The position numbers were made by a program, and so were the translations under genes. Below are positions 1 through 7,013 of a stretch of 10,816 nucleotides of DNA, piece by piece. This DNA comes from Spirogloea muscicola (Eukaryota; Streptophyta; Zygnematophyceae; Spirogloeales; Spirogloeaceae), in contig WELB01000006.1 of the NCBI GenBank assembly GCA_009602725.1, positions 1,033,784-1,044,599 on the forward strand, written 5' to 3'. The notes beneath the pieces are model-generated. The model was not told the DNA's origin and did not search any database. It saw nothing but the letters and a program-made list of their open reading frames with translations. The first letter of the stretch is position 1, and every line of letters begins with the position of its first letter.

Positions 1-1134
1 TGCTGACCTGGGCCTCTACAGATGCACAGACGGCGTAGATGCCCCAGCCACGCGTGTAATTATTCCAGAGGTGCACCCGGCCAAAGCGAACCCGTGGGTG
101 GCGCTGCCGTGTTCCATCAAAGAAGCATGCATGCACGCTGATGCGCATGCAGCGGTCCTCCACGTGCTTTGGGTCTGCGCCAATGAGCATTGTCTTGTCG
201 TGCTTGAAAAAGTGGCACCTGCCCGCGTTCAGAACATACTGGCAATCAATGTCACTTGGGTAGAGGAAGAGTAAGGAGCAGGATGCGCATGATGCCCAGA
301 GGGAGAGAGAGACTGAGAGAAGTGGAAGAGAGAGAAGAGACGGGACGAATGGAAAACAGGGGGGAAGGGGGGGCATGTGAACCTGGGGGAAGGGAGGGGG
401 TGGAATGGGGGGTTTTTGAGAGAACCTAAGTCCCATTAAATTCACAAAGGGGGTGGGAGCAAGGGGTGGCTGCTGCACTGTTCCAGGGTGACGCTGAAAG
501 TGACTCTTACCTGGATATGGTAATATCGGTGGAAGCGCGTGTGATGTCAATTAGGCCGTCGTCGTAGTCAGAAAGAGAGCAGCGGTCAATCCAGAGGTGC
601 TGCGCACCCGGCTTCACCTGGATGCCATCTGCGTCGTGGCCGCGGCCTCCCGTGAAGGCCAGGTTGCACACAATCACGTGGGTGCTGCCGCGCAACAGCA
701 GGCCGGCACCGAGCAGCCGGACATGGGCGCCGCGCCCGTCCAGCGTCTTGTACGAGGCCACGCGGACGCCGGAGGCCAGCTTAATGTCGCCGGACACATC
801 AAAGACGATCCACAGGGGCTCCTGACGCCCGCAGGCCTCACGCAGACTCCCAGGCCCAGCATCTGGGGTCGCCACCGTAGAAGGCCGCCATCGGCCTGGT
901 GTTTTGCAATATGAAGAGCAGCAAACATACGAAGATGACGGCGACAGTGGCAGCGGCCATGGCGGCAGTAGTGGCAGCGGCGGTACACGACTTGCCAGCG
1001 AGCGTGGTGACGTGGAAGACGGGGCCGTCGCGGCCGCCCACGGCGGCGGCGCCGAAGCCCTCGGCGGCGCCCGCCAGGCCGCGCAGCGAGGTGTCCACGG
1101 CCGCGTACAGGGCCAGCAGCGGCGGCGAGCTCAT
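1..1134 (-). CDS. Pectate lyase, PL1 family, three exons, 3' part beyond the window
   Basis: Exons on the minus strand are 1134-996, 862-511 and 218-1 (continuing left), giving at least 236 residues. The enzyme should cleave de-esterified pectate by Ca2+-dependent beta-elimination. Visible in the model: an N-terminal AEGFGAAAVGGRDGP block (residues 24-38), GPGSLREAC (49-57), LWIVFDVSGDI, the calcium-ligand region HDADGIQVK (Asp123, Asp125), WIDRCSLSDYDDGLIDI (137-152), HDKTMLIG (Lys172) and RQRHPRVRFG (201-210). Lys172 and Arg203 correspond to the catalytic Lys/Arg pair of PelC-type enzymes. NNYTRGWGIYAVCASVEAQ ends the visible part. Introns are 863-995 (GC-AG, phase 1) and 219-510 (GT-AG, phase 2); each restores the family sequence exactly. 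ATG at 1134 is the first in-frame Met, but no signal peptide follows it, so an upstream 5' exon is likely. The last bases read CAG|GTCAGC, so position 8 may be another exon end. The family assignment is very secure; the 5' end is not. Confidence 0.9.
219..510 (-). other. GT-AG intron of the pectate lyase gene with purine/G-rich antisense tract
   Basis: The donor is CCAG|GTAAGA and the acceptor GGGCAG|GTGCCAC. An earlier acceptor at CCCAAG would also stay open, but it would insert about 13 residues between TIS and CHFFKHDK that the family lacks. On the plus strand, 300-412 is strongly purine-rich, with many runs of three to seven G. On the gene strand this is a long pyrimidine tract. Confidence 0.8.
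863..995 (-). other. GC-AG intron of the pectate lyase gene
   Basis: The donor reads CTG|GCAAGT and the acceptor CCCCAG|ATGCTG. Joining 996 to 862 turns a split codon G|AT into Asp and gives LADAGPGSLREAC, the expected PL1 sequence. No GT donor close by gives that result: using the nearby AAGT gives the wrong phase. GCAAGT is the usual consensus for GC-type donors paired to U1 snRNA. Read without splicing, the same DNA encodes a hydrophobic stretch (see findings). Confidence 0.8.
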
Positions 1135-1952
1135 GGGCCTTGTCGCCAAGCCCGGTGCCGCCCGCGGCGCTGATGGCCGCGGGCGGCTGCAGCAGTGGCC
1201 TATGGCTGGCGGGCCGACGCGGCAACGTCGGAGCTGGGCTACGAGGTGGGCCGCGGCTTCGCACAGCGATCAGCCCATGAGCTGACGGCCGCCGGCACCT
1301 TGAGCTGCGCGCCGGACCAGCACGGGGGCCCAGCAGCGGGAGGATCCTCGAACCAGCGAGCTGCGGGCGGAGCCAGGAGCGGAAAGAGCCAGGAGCTGAG
1401 GAAGCCGGGCAAGAGAGGTGGAAGTGAGGGGAAAGCCGGCAAAACAGGGGGAGTGGGAAGGCGAGTACCTGGTAGCTGAGGACTGCTGTGAAAGCCAAGC
1501 CGACTGTATATGGAGGAGAAGAATGTGCTCGCCCATAGAGAAGAGTGGCTGGCAAAGCCAGCCCAAAAAGAGAAGGAAGCATATGGCTCTCCCAAAAAAA
1601 ATGGAGTGTGTATCAAGTGGAGGGCCTGTATGGCCAAGTACGAAGGCAGGCACATTGACAGATGTACATCACCTGCGCGTTGAGCTGACCCGTTCAATGA
1701 CGACGAGTCAGCACATAGAGGTCGCCGACTGATGCCCGACTACCGGACAGCATTTGACAAGCTCGAGTTACTTTGGAAGCACTTTTCCTTCTTCTTGTGC
1801 CACCAGCTAAGGCTCAACCAGCTTTCTGGTGCAAAGCATGAGCCCGAGCTCGCCGCAAACAGGCTGAGACACGACGTCGCAAATATGACAAAGGCAGGGG
1901 GAGTCCGGGCTGCTACTTTTAGGAAAGAGAGAGTGAGAGAGGGTGAGAACAG
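1135..1952. other. Intergenic region without a supportable gene
   Basis: Several frames are open here on both strands (for example minus 1697-1239 and plus 1418-1732). Their translations are low-complexity or rich in Ser/Pro/Arg and match no family I know. The part nearest 1134 must hold the promoter and perhaps a 5' exon (signal peptide) of the pectate lyase, but no exon boundary could be fixed. Positions 1485-1612 hold a dispersed repeat, listed separately. Just left of the inverted repeat, 1921-1947 is GA-rich. Confidence 0.5.
1529..1612. repeat. Dispersed repeat, copy 1
   Basis: This stretch resembles 4540-4625 in the same orientation. Shared blocks are AAAGCCAGCCCAAAA (15 nt identical) and TGGCTCTCCCA (11 nt identical), with similar spacing and GA-rich sequence between them. 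A weaker partial echo (TGTGAAAGCCAAGCC) lies just upstream at about 1486-1501. I see no coding content in either copy. It may be a piece of an otherwise unrecognised repeat family. Confidence 0.6.
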
Positions 1953-2256
1953 CTATTCCGCCCTCTAGTTATTCCGACTTGCACTTGCTGACTAGAGGTT
2001 ATTGAGCGCCTCTTGCTGACGTCTTGAGGACTAGTATCTCTCCTTCCGGCCCTTTCAGACCTTGTACATCCCTTTGGGCTGGCCTCTCACAGCCATTGCC
2101 GTAGATTGGAAGAGCTGTTTCTTCTAAAGGAATGGACACGGTCTGAAAGGGCCGGATGGCGCAAAAAGCAGGATACTAGTCTCCAAGACGTCAGCAAGAG
2201 GCCTCAGTAACCTCTGAACAGCAAGTGCACATTGGAATAACTAGAGGGTGGAAAAG
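1953..2256. mobile_element. Long imperfect inverted repeat, MITE/foldback-like
   Basis: The left arm (about 1953-2077) is the reverse complement of the right arm (about 2124-2256), roughly 85-90% identical over the outer 80 bp. Exact paired blocks are CCCTCTAGTTATTCC (1961-1975 with 2234-2248), a 19-nt block GCCTCTTGCTGACGTCTTG (2008-2026 with 2184-2202), GACTAGTATC (2029-2038 with 2172-2181) and CCGGCCCTTTCAGACC (2046-2061 with 2140-2155). The unpaired loop is about 46 bp. There is no coding capacity. I could not find a convincing target-site duplication at either plausible boundary. It is either a non-autonomous DNA element with very long terminal repeats or a hairpin locus able to make a long double-stranded RNA. 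Confidence 0.8.
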
Positions 2257-2585
2257 CGTCGCCCTGACAGAACCTGGAGGCAGCAGCCAAGGCGCGACCT
2301 GCACGTAAGTGGACGGCAAAAGCTTAGAACCGCTGCAGAATTATTGCAAGCCGCATTCTGTGAACTTGAGCAAGCAACCGAAGGCATTGAAGCCGGGCTG
2401 CTCGCTCTGCTGTTCTTGGCGGCGGATCTGCACGCCACACAAGTTGCTGGAGTAGGTCGAGCCACAAAATGTCGAACGGACATCGGGTGCAAGCGCGACA
2501 ACTCGTGGCCAGCAAGATGGTCTGCGAACCTCCTCTGCTTAACGCCCGCCGCTTGGCGGACTGCACAGCCGGCCTCCTCCGCCGA
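2257..2585. other. Stretch between the inverted repeat and the retroelement remnant, unassigned
   Basis: The plus frame 2248-2592 and the minus frame 2501-2241 are open. Neither shows a motif I recognise. The plus frame contains a helix-like run, AELLQAAFCELEQATEGIEA, with no family match that I can name. This could be 3' flank or 3' UTR of the decayed retrotransposon, or unrelated spacer. Confidence 0.4.
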
Positions 2586-4308
2586 TCAGTGAGAGCTCCT
2601 GGAGTCAAAGCAGTTGGTGGTGACAACGTCTGCAATGATCCGGGGGCCCCACCCAGCGCGCTGGCGACGAGATCGGCACGGTGGACGTGGAGACGGCCAT
2701 CCGCCCCAGCTTGCAGGGGCTTGATGCTTGAGTGCTCCATTGCCACGGTGTAGCCGGCCTCCCGGTAGATGCCATACATGGCGTTCCGCAAGTGGTCGTG
2801 CATGCCGATCCACTTTCTCCCGAGTGCACAGCAAAGCATGTGCGCAGCCAACTTCGCAGCGTCGACGTTGCGTGCTCCGCACTCGCACTGCACCACATTG
2901 ACGAGGCAGGGCGGGTGGAGACCCAGGAGCCGGTGGACAGCCGTCCGGAAGACAGCCTCCGGCATGGTCAGCGCAGCGTAGATGGGGAGCGCTGTCAACC
3001 ACGACGCCGCCCTCTGGGGAGGAGGCTGACAAGAACCTGGCGCGCCCACAAGGTCGTCCTGGGGAATGAGGGCCACCGCATGGTCGAATGCCGCCTTCTC
3101 CAATAATGCCATGCAGCGCGTCTGAGCACGCAGGTCGGGGGTGTAGGCGAGGTGTGCAAACAGGACTGCCCACTGCGTCAGGTCGGGGTGGGCCGCCAGC
3201 AGCACATCGCGGGCTGAGCGAAGGGCTGCCTGGAAAGACAGCGGGCCTGTCTCCACATCAGCTGCCGCCTGCTCCAGGGTCACGACTGCCATGCACGAGG
3301 AAGCGCTGGGACAGGGGAGCGGCGACCTGTGCCCAGCTGCCCAGGTGTGCAGCCTCACAGGCGCAAGCAAGTGGGCGGCAGCCAATGCCGCCGCGGCCGA
3401 CTGGCAGGACAGCCTGCAGCAGAGTGGCAGGCGTGGTGCGGAAGTCTGGGTGCTGACTGAGAGCGGCCGCAATCGCCAGGATGCCGCGATCAAAAGACGT
3501 ACGCGGCCTTCGCTGCCAGAGAAAGAGGAAGGGCTCGGGCCAGGCACTGCGGCCGCTGTGCAATGCACCTCGTTACCATGGCAAGTGCCAGCTGCATGTC
3601 TTGCAGCTCCTGGAGGCGGTCCGCCGGCCGGAGGTGCTCCTGCAGCCGTGCCTGCAGCTGATCCACCACAAAGGCTGGTGAGCCTAAGGGGACCCCAACA
3701 AGAAAGGTGAGGCCCCCGACAGGTCTCTGACAGCCGGAGGGCAGGCGCAGGAGGGCTGGCAGGCCCTGTGGGTACCAGGCACTACCTTCCTCCACACGAA
3801 TGTACAGGCTGATCTCTCCCAGCTGCCCTTTGAGGGTGGCGAAGGTGGACACGACCTTGTCTGGCTGCCCCGGCAGCGTGGTGTCGTCGGCGCACGTGGG
3901 CACGAGGACGCCAGGGTGCGCTGTGGCCGTTGCCTGCAGCGCGCGGTTGTGAGCCAGCGCGGAGCCAGCGCTGCCTTGCTGTGTGCTCATGGTGGACTGG
4001 AGGATCCCCACCCCACCGTTTTCTGTCCTCCACAACTCGGCTGAACGTAGCCAAGCCGGAAGAAGCGCAGGAGCATTGGGAAGGCCTTCCTCAGCTCCTC
4101 GGCGATGACAATCCACACTGTTGAACTCACGTCGGACATCCATCACGAAGACCGTCCACCCTGGGTGCAGGTCCAGGACGGCCCGTACTCCTTGCTCGGC
4201 CGCCTCGCTGCCGCTCCGCAGGCCTGCTCCGTACTGGTGAGGTGCTGGGTGAGTCTGGGCCTGGCTAGCCTGCTGCTGCCACAGGACGCGCCCCACCAGG
4301 CGGTAGAG
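2586..4308 (-). pseudogene. Degenerate non-LTR retrotransposon, RT plus zinc finger plus endonuclease-like tail
   Basis: Read on the minus strand. The RT fragment starts at YRLVGRVL (about 4308-4285). It has motif A MDVRREFNSVD (about 4143-4111), motif B STQQGSAGSALAHNRALQ (about 3987-3934), the catalytic CADDTTL (about 3894-3874) and motif E FLVGVPLGSPAFV (about 3705-3667). Further on come LPVGRGGIGCRP (about 3401-3366), a Cys/His finger CECG...H..CC (about 2887-2827), HD (about 2802) and RADLV (about 2680-2666), then IIADVVTTNC (about 2633-2604) and a stop at 2586. The finger followed by R-ADL...D-V-V resembles the Cys/His finger and restriction-like endonuclease at the C terminus of R2/R4-type elements; that part is inference. 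The frame changes at the A4 run 3492-3495, at about 3290-3310, and at the G5C4 run 2641-2649. The 5' end is lost in simple repeats at 4309. It is inactive. Confidence 0.85.
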
Positions 4309-4380
4309 AGAGGAGGGGGGGGGAGGGAGAATAAGAGGAAGAGATAGGGAGAAGGAGAGGGAGGGAGGGAGGGGGGGGTG
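4309..4380. repeat. Purine-only, G-rich tract
   Basis: The plus strand is almost purely A and G, including nine consecutive G near 4315 and GGGAGGGAGGGAGGGGGGGG at about 4358-4377. Four or more G-runs in close spacing make it a candidate G-quadruplex on the plus strand. It abuts the point where recognisable reverse transcriptase sequence stops. Confidence 0.8.
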
Positions 4381-4385
4381 AGACA

Positions 4386-4390
4386 GCGCG

Positions 4391-4452
<62 letters not shown>

Positions 4453-4480
4453 AGAGAGCGCGAGAGAGAGAGAGAGGGAG
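4386..4480. repeat. Compound microsatellite (GC)n-(GA)n
   Basis: Alternating GC runs from 4386 to 4406, followed directly by GA dinucleotides to 4448, then GA interrupted by short CG pairs to about 4480. Alternating CG can form Z-DNA and the GA tract can form triplex DNA. It sits about 210-300 bp upstream of the thylakoid protein ATG. Reading frames across it give only Arg/Glu or Leu/Ser repeats and are not genes. Confidence 0.95.
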
Positions 4481-4539
4481 AGAAAAGAGAGACGCTTCCA
4501 GTAGAGGGCAATTGCCGTGGATTAGAGAGAGAGAGGTGG

Positions 4540-4625
4540 TGCTCCCGATGGGGGCAAGGGCTGTGAAAAGCCAGCCCAAAAGAGGAAGAAGTGGCTCTCC
4601 CAATGGGTGGAAAGAGGCTAAGCCA
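4540..4625. repeat. Dispersed repeat, copy 2
   Basis: Second copy of the repeat described at 1529-1612, same orientation, sharing AAAGCCAGCCCAAAA and TGGCTCTCCCA. Here it lies in the upstream region of the plus-strand thylakoid gene, roughly 70-150 bp before its ATG. It may therefore be part of that gene's promoter or 5' UTR. Confidence 0.6.
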
Positions 4626-4691
4626 CTTGGCGTTGGGCGCCACGCCAGCGAGCAGTCCCTCCCCACTTCCCCCCGTCCCCCCGAGGCGGCC

Positions 4692-6496
4692 ATGGCGGCG
4701 GCCGCCGCGGCGTGCCTGGCGCCCGCTGCGCCGCCCTGCGCTGCTGGAGTGCGCAGAGGCTCGCCCGCGGCGGCGGCGCGAGAGCCCACGCGGAGACTGC
4801 CGCAGCTCTGTGCGGCTCGCAGCTCTGCCGCAACGTCGGTATGCTGCAGGCGCAGGCTGCGCTGGACTGGCGGCTGGCCTTCCACACCCATCTCCTCCTT
4901 CTACTGAACTCCTCCTCCTCCTCCTCCTACTCCTCCTCCTCCTCCTCTTCCTCCTCCTTCTTGTGGGCTAAGATAGCTGCTTGTGCCTCGGCGCTGACAC
5001 CGGCGCCCCTCTCGCGGGCCGCTCAGGAGGAGAGCGGCAGGGCAGCGAGCTCCGCCGCCGACCTGGGCTCCCGGCCGCCAGCCCCCCCCTCGCTGTGGCC
5101 AGCGGCTGCGTCTGCGTCTGCGGCAGCTGGGCAAGCCGGGAGGGCGGCCGTAGCGGCGCTGGCGGCCGCGGCGGTCCTGCTGCCGGGTGGCGCCGCTGTG
5201 GCCTACCTGGTTCCCACCTTGTCGCCTGCTTCAGCTGCATAGCGAGCTAGCTGCACCAAGATATTGGGTTCATTGCTCATTGAAAAGCGTCCTGCAACGC
5301 GCGACCACTGATGCTTAGGCTCTGGACGGCTGCTATGGTGGGTGGTGCAGGGGGGTGGCCCGTATGGCGTCCAGGTGACGCGCGGCCAGGACCTCTCTGG
5401 CAAGGATTTCTCCGACTATGACCTGACTGGCAAGGACTTCAAGACGGTCCGCCACCGCCCAACTTGCCATTGCCGCTATCTTGTTGCCACCATTGCTCAT
5501 TTTTGGAAGGCGGCAATGAGCAGCAGGATGACAGCATTTGACTTCAACCTGAAAATGGCCGTCCGTTGCTTTGGTTGCACGGCCAGTCTATTCTGCGTCA
5601 GGCGCTATTCAAGGGCAGCAGACTCGTTGGCGCGAGCTTCTTTGACGCTGACCTTACAGGTGGGCCTCCTGCGCGCTCTTTCCCGCACTCTCTCCCTCAT
5701 GTTGTAGCCCTTTGCCTCTTTGCACTTAGAGCGGCCCTGGCTCTAGGTCAGGTCAGGAGTAGGCTGACCGGTTCCTGCTGTCCTCCGTGAAGGGGCTGAC
5801 TTCACAAACGCGGACCTCCGCGGTGCCGACTTCTCCCTCTGTAGTGCTCAGAAGGTGAGCTCCACACAGCCACGCCTCTCATCTGGCGAGGGTATGGAGG
5901 CAGCAGAGCCCTGGTCGCGCACAGCAAGCTCGCCTGACCTTGCAAGCGACCATCTCGGCTGCCATGCAGGCCAACTTCACCAATGCCGTCCTGGAGGGCT
6001 CCACAGTGACAGGGAACACGTCGTTCAAGGGCTCAATCATAACAGGCGCAGGTGTGCAGCGCCTACTGTTGTCCTCAGATCGTCACTCAGTTTTACCATT
6101 CATATGCGCATTGCCTGATCAATCTTGCTGCCTCACTGTTTGCCCTTCACCTGTACTCCACAACAACCAATAGCATGTCATGTGCCACCCCCACCTACAG
6201 ATCTTCTTCGTTGCTGTCTAATTGCTCTCAGATTTCACGGATGTCTTCTTTCGTGAGGACCAGAAGGCCTATCTATGCAAGGTTGCAGATGGGTGAGGCA
6301 CTGATATTGAGCCAGCACTGCCGCTGCTGGACAGTCCAGAGCTTGCTCACTACAACTCATGTATGCCGCAGGCTGGGGACTGTGAGCGCTTTCCAGGTTG
6401 CCGCCCACTGACCAAGCTAAGCAATTTCGATGTGTGCGGGGCAGGGTCAATCCAGTGACGGGCAATGAGACAAGGGAGACGCTCCTCTGCAACTAG
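4692..6496 (+). CDS. TL17: Pentapeptide-repeat thylakoid lumenal protein, TL17 (17.4 kDa) type, eight exons
   Basis: Exons are 4692-4838, 5027-5209, 5351-5446, 5587-5659, 5793-5854, 5970-6051, 6232-6292 and 6445-6496 (TAG), about 251 residues. Exon 1 encodes an Ala/Arg/Ser-rich plastid transit peptide. Exon 2 ends in a hydrophobic lumen-targeting core, AAVAALAAAAVLLPGGAAVA. The mature part is about 17 pentapeptides in unbroken register (RGQDLSGKDFSDYDLTGKDF, then TSILR, GASFFDADLT, GADFTNADLRGADFS, NAVLE, GNTSF). A C-terminal tail, YLCKVADGVN...RETLLCN, has the two Cys typical of the family. It should be a small right-handed beta-helix in the thylakoid lumen; the biochemical role of the family is unclear. 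All exon joins from 5446 onward keep phase and register. Uncertain points are the exon 2 limits (donor at 5209 or 5197, acceptor 5026) and whether the 5' UTR has introns. No twin-Arg directly precedes the hydrophobic core, so Sec-type import is my inference. Confidence 0.9.
4839..5026 (+). other. First intron of the TL17-type gene with (TCC)n tract
   Basis: The donor is TCG|GTATGC and the acceptor GCTCAG|GAGGAG, both phase 0. The intron carries a CTC/TCC trinucleotide repeat at 4909-4961, a very long polypyrimidine tract upstream of the acceptor. It separates the transit-peptide exon from the lumen-targeting exon. The placement rests on phase and signal logic rather than on conserved protein sequence, because targeting peptides are not conserved. 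Confidence 0.6.
4909..4961. repeat. (TCC)n trinucleotide microsatellite
   Basis: Near-perfect CTC/TCC repeats with single substitutions (CTA, TTC). It lies in a predicted intron, so the poly-Leu and poly-Ser frames it creates are not protein. Confidence 0.95.
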
Positions 6497-6707
6497 GGCT
6501 GCATGTTGAGCATCTCCGTGTAGTGCTCACTCAGTATAAAGTCAATCAAAGCTTACGGATCTTTGGGCCTTCACAAACAGGCTTTGCAGCTGTGCAGTGT
6601 ATTGGCAGCGATGTATATCAAAAGCAGCACTGCTGCTAGCTAGTCACTCTTGACTGAGACCCACAATTTTGTATGCCAGGAGGAGCTGCACACAGTATCT
6701 ATGCTGC

Positions 6708-6712
6708 TTACA
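6708..6712 (-). terminator. Putative poly(A) signal TGTAA for the aspartic protease gene
   Basis: First TGTAA on the minus strand after the protease stop codon at 7014, implying a 3' UTR of about 320 nt. Motif match only. Confidence 0.4.
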
Positions 6713-6931
6713 TGTGTCAATGAGTAGCAAGTTGTCCTTCACGTGATGTGATGCAAGTCGAGGAACTGAGGAACCTGCCTTGTGGGCCTCATCTATGTTG
6801 TCAGCCTGCAAGCATCTCTGCAGTAGACATTTCTTTATGTTGTAGAGCACTGATACAGCATAATGCCTGCGCTCCATGTGAGAGCCTGGTTGCTCTTTTC
6901 TGCTGAGAATGTTCAACAAAGCAAGCGCTGT

Positions 6932-6936
6932 TGTAA
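6932..6936 (+). terminator. Putative poly(A) signal TGTAA for the TL17-type gene
   Basis: First TGTAA on the plus strand after the stop codon at 6496, implying a 3' UTR of about 450 nt, a normal length for green algae. Motif match only; a five-base motif can occur by chance. Confidence 0.4.
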
Positions 6937-7013
6937 GAAGTGTACATCAAAAGCTCCCAGGGATTTCCAAATTTCCAGGTAAGTGGCTCTAGCGGCAAAC
7001 TAAGCAGCCGCTC

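Larger units (their letters stand above)
6497..7013. other. Convergent intergenic space holding two overlapping 3' UTRs
   Basis: The TL17-type gene ends at 6496 (plus) and the aspartic protease at 7014 (minus). No coding exon could be supported between them. The minus frame 6919-6644 is open for 91 codons but has no family features and lies where the protease 3' UTR is expected. Each strand carries a single TGTAA, the poly(A) signal used by many chlorophyte algae, and the two signals lie past each other. Confidence 0.6.

Noticed and set aside
674-1582. Long minus-strand open frame of 302 codons
   Set aside because: It overlaps the pectate lyase exons in the wrong frame and is Arg/Pro/Ala-rich, a product of high GC content.
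1239-1697. Minus-strand frames as a possible 5' signal-peptide exon for the pectate lyase
   Set aside because: Hydrophobic N-terminal stretches exist, but part of them lies in the dispersed repeat, and no donor could be matched in phase to the exon at 1134-996 with confidence.
4143-4891. Leu/Ser- and Arg/Glu-repeat frames over the microsatellite
   Set aside because: Pure translations of (GA)n, (GC)n and (TCC)n tracts.
5925-5969. Alternative exon start in the TL17-type gene adding about 15 residues
   Set aside because: In frame, but it breaks the pentapeptide register and the spacing known in the family; kept only as a possible isoform.
6644-6919. Minus-strand 91-codon frame between the convergent genes
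   Set aside because: No recognisable domain and placed in the expected 3' UTR of the protease gene, where it contains that gene's TGTAA.
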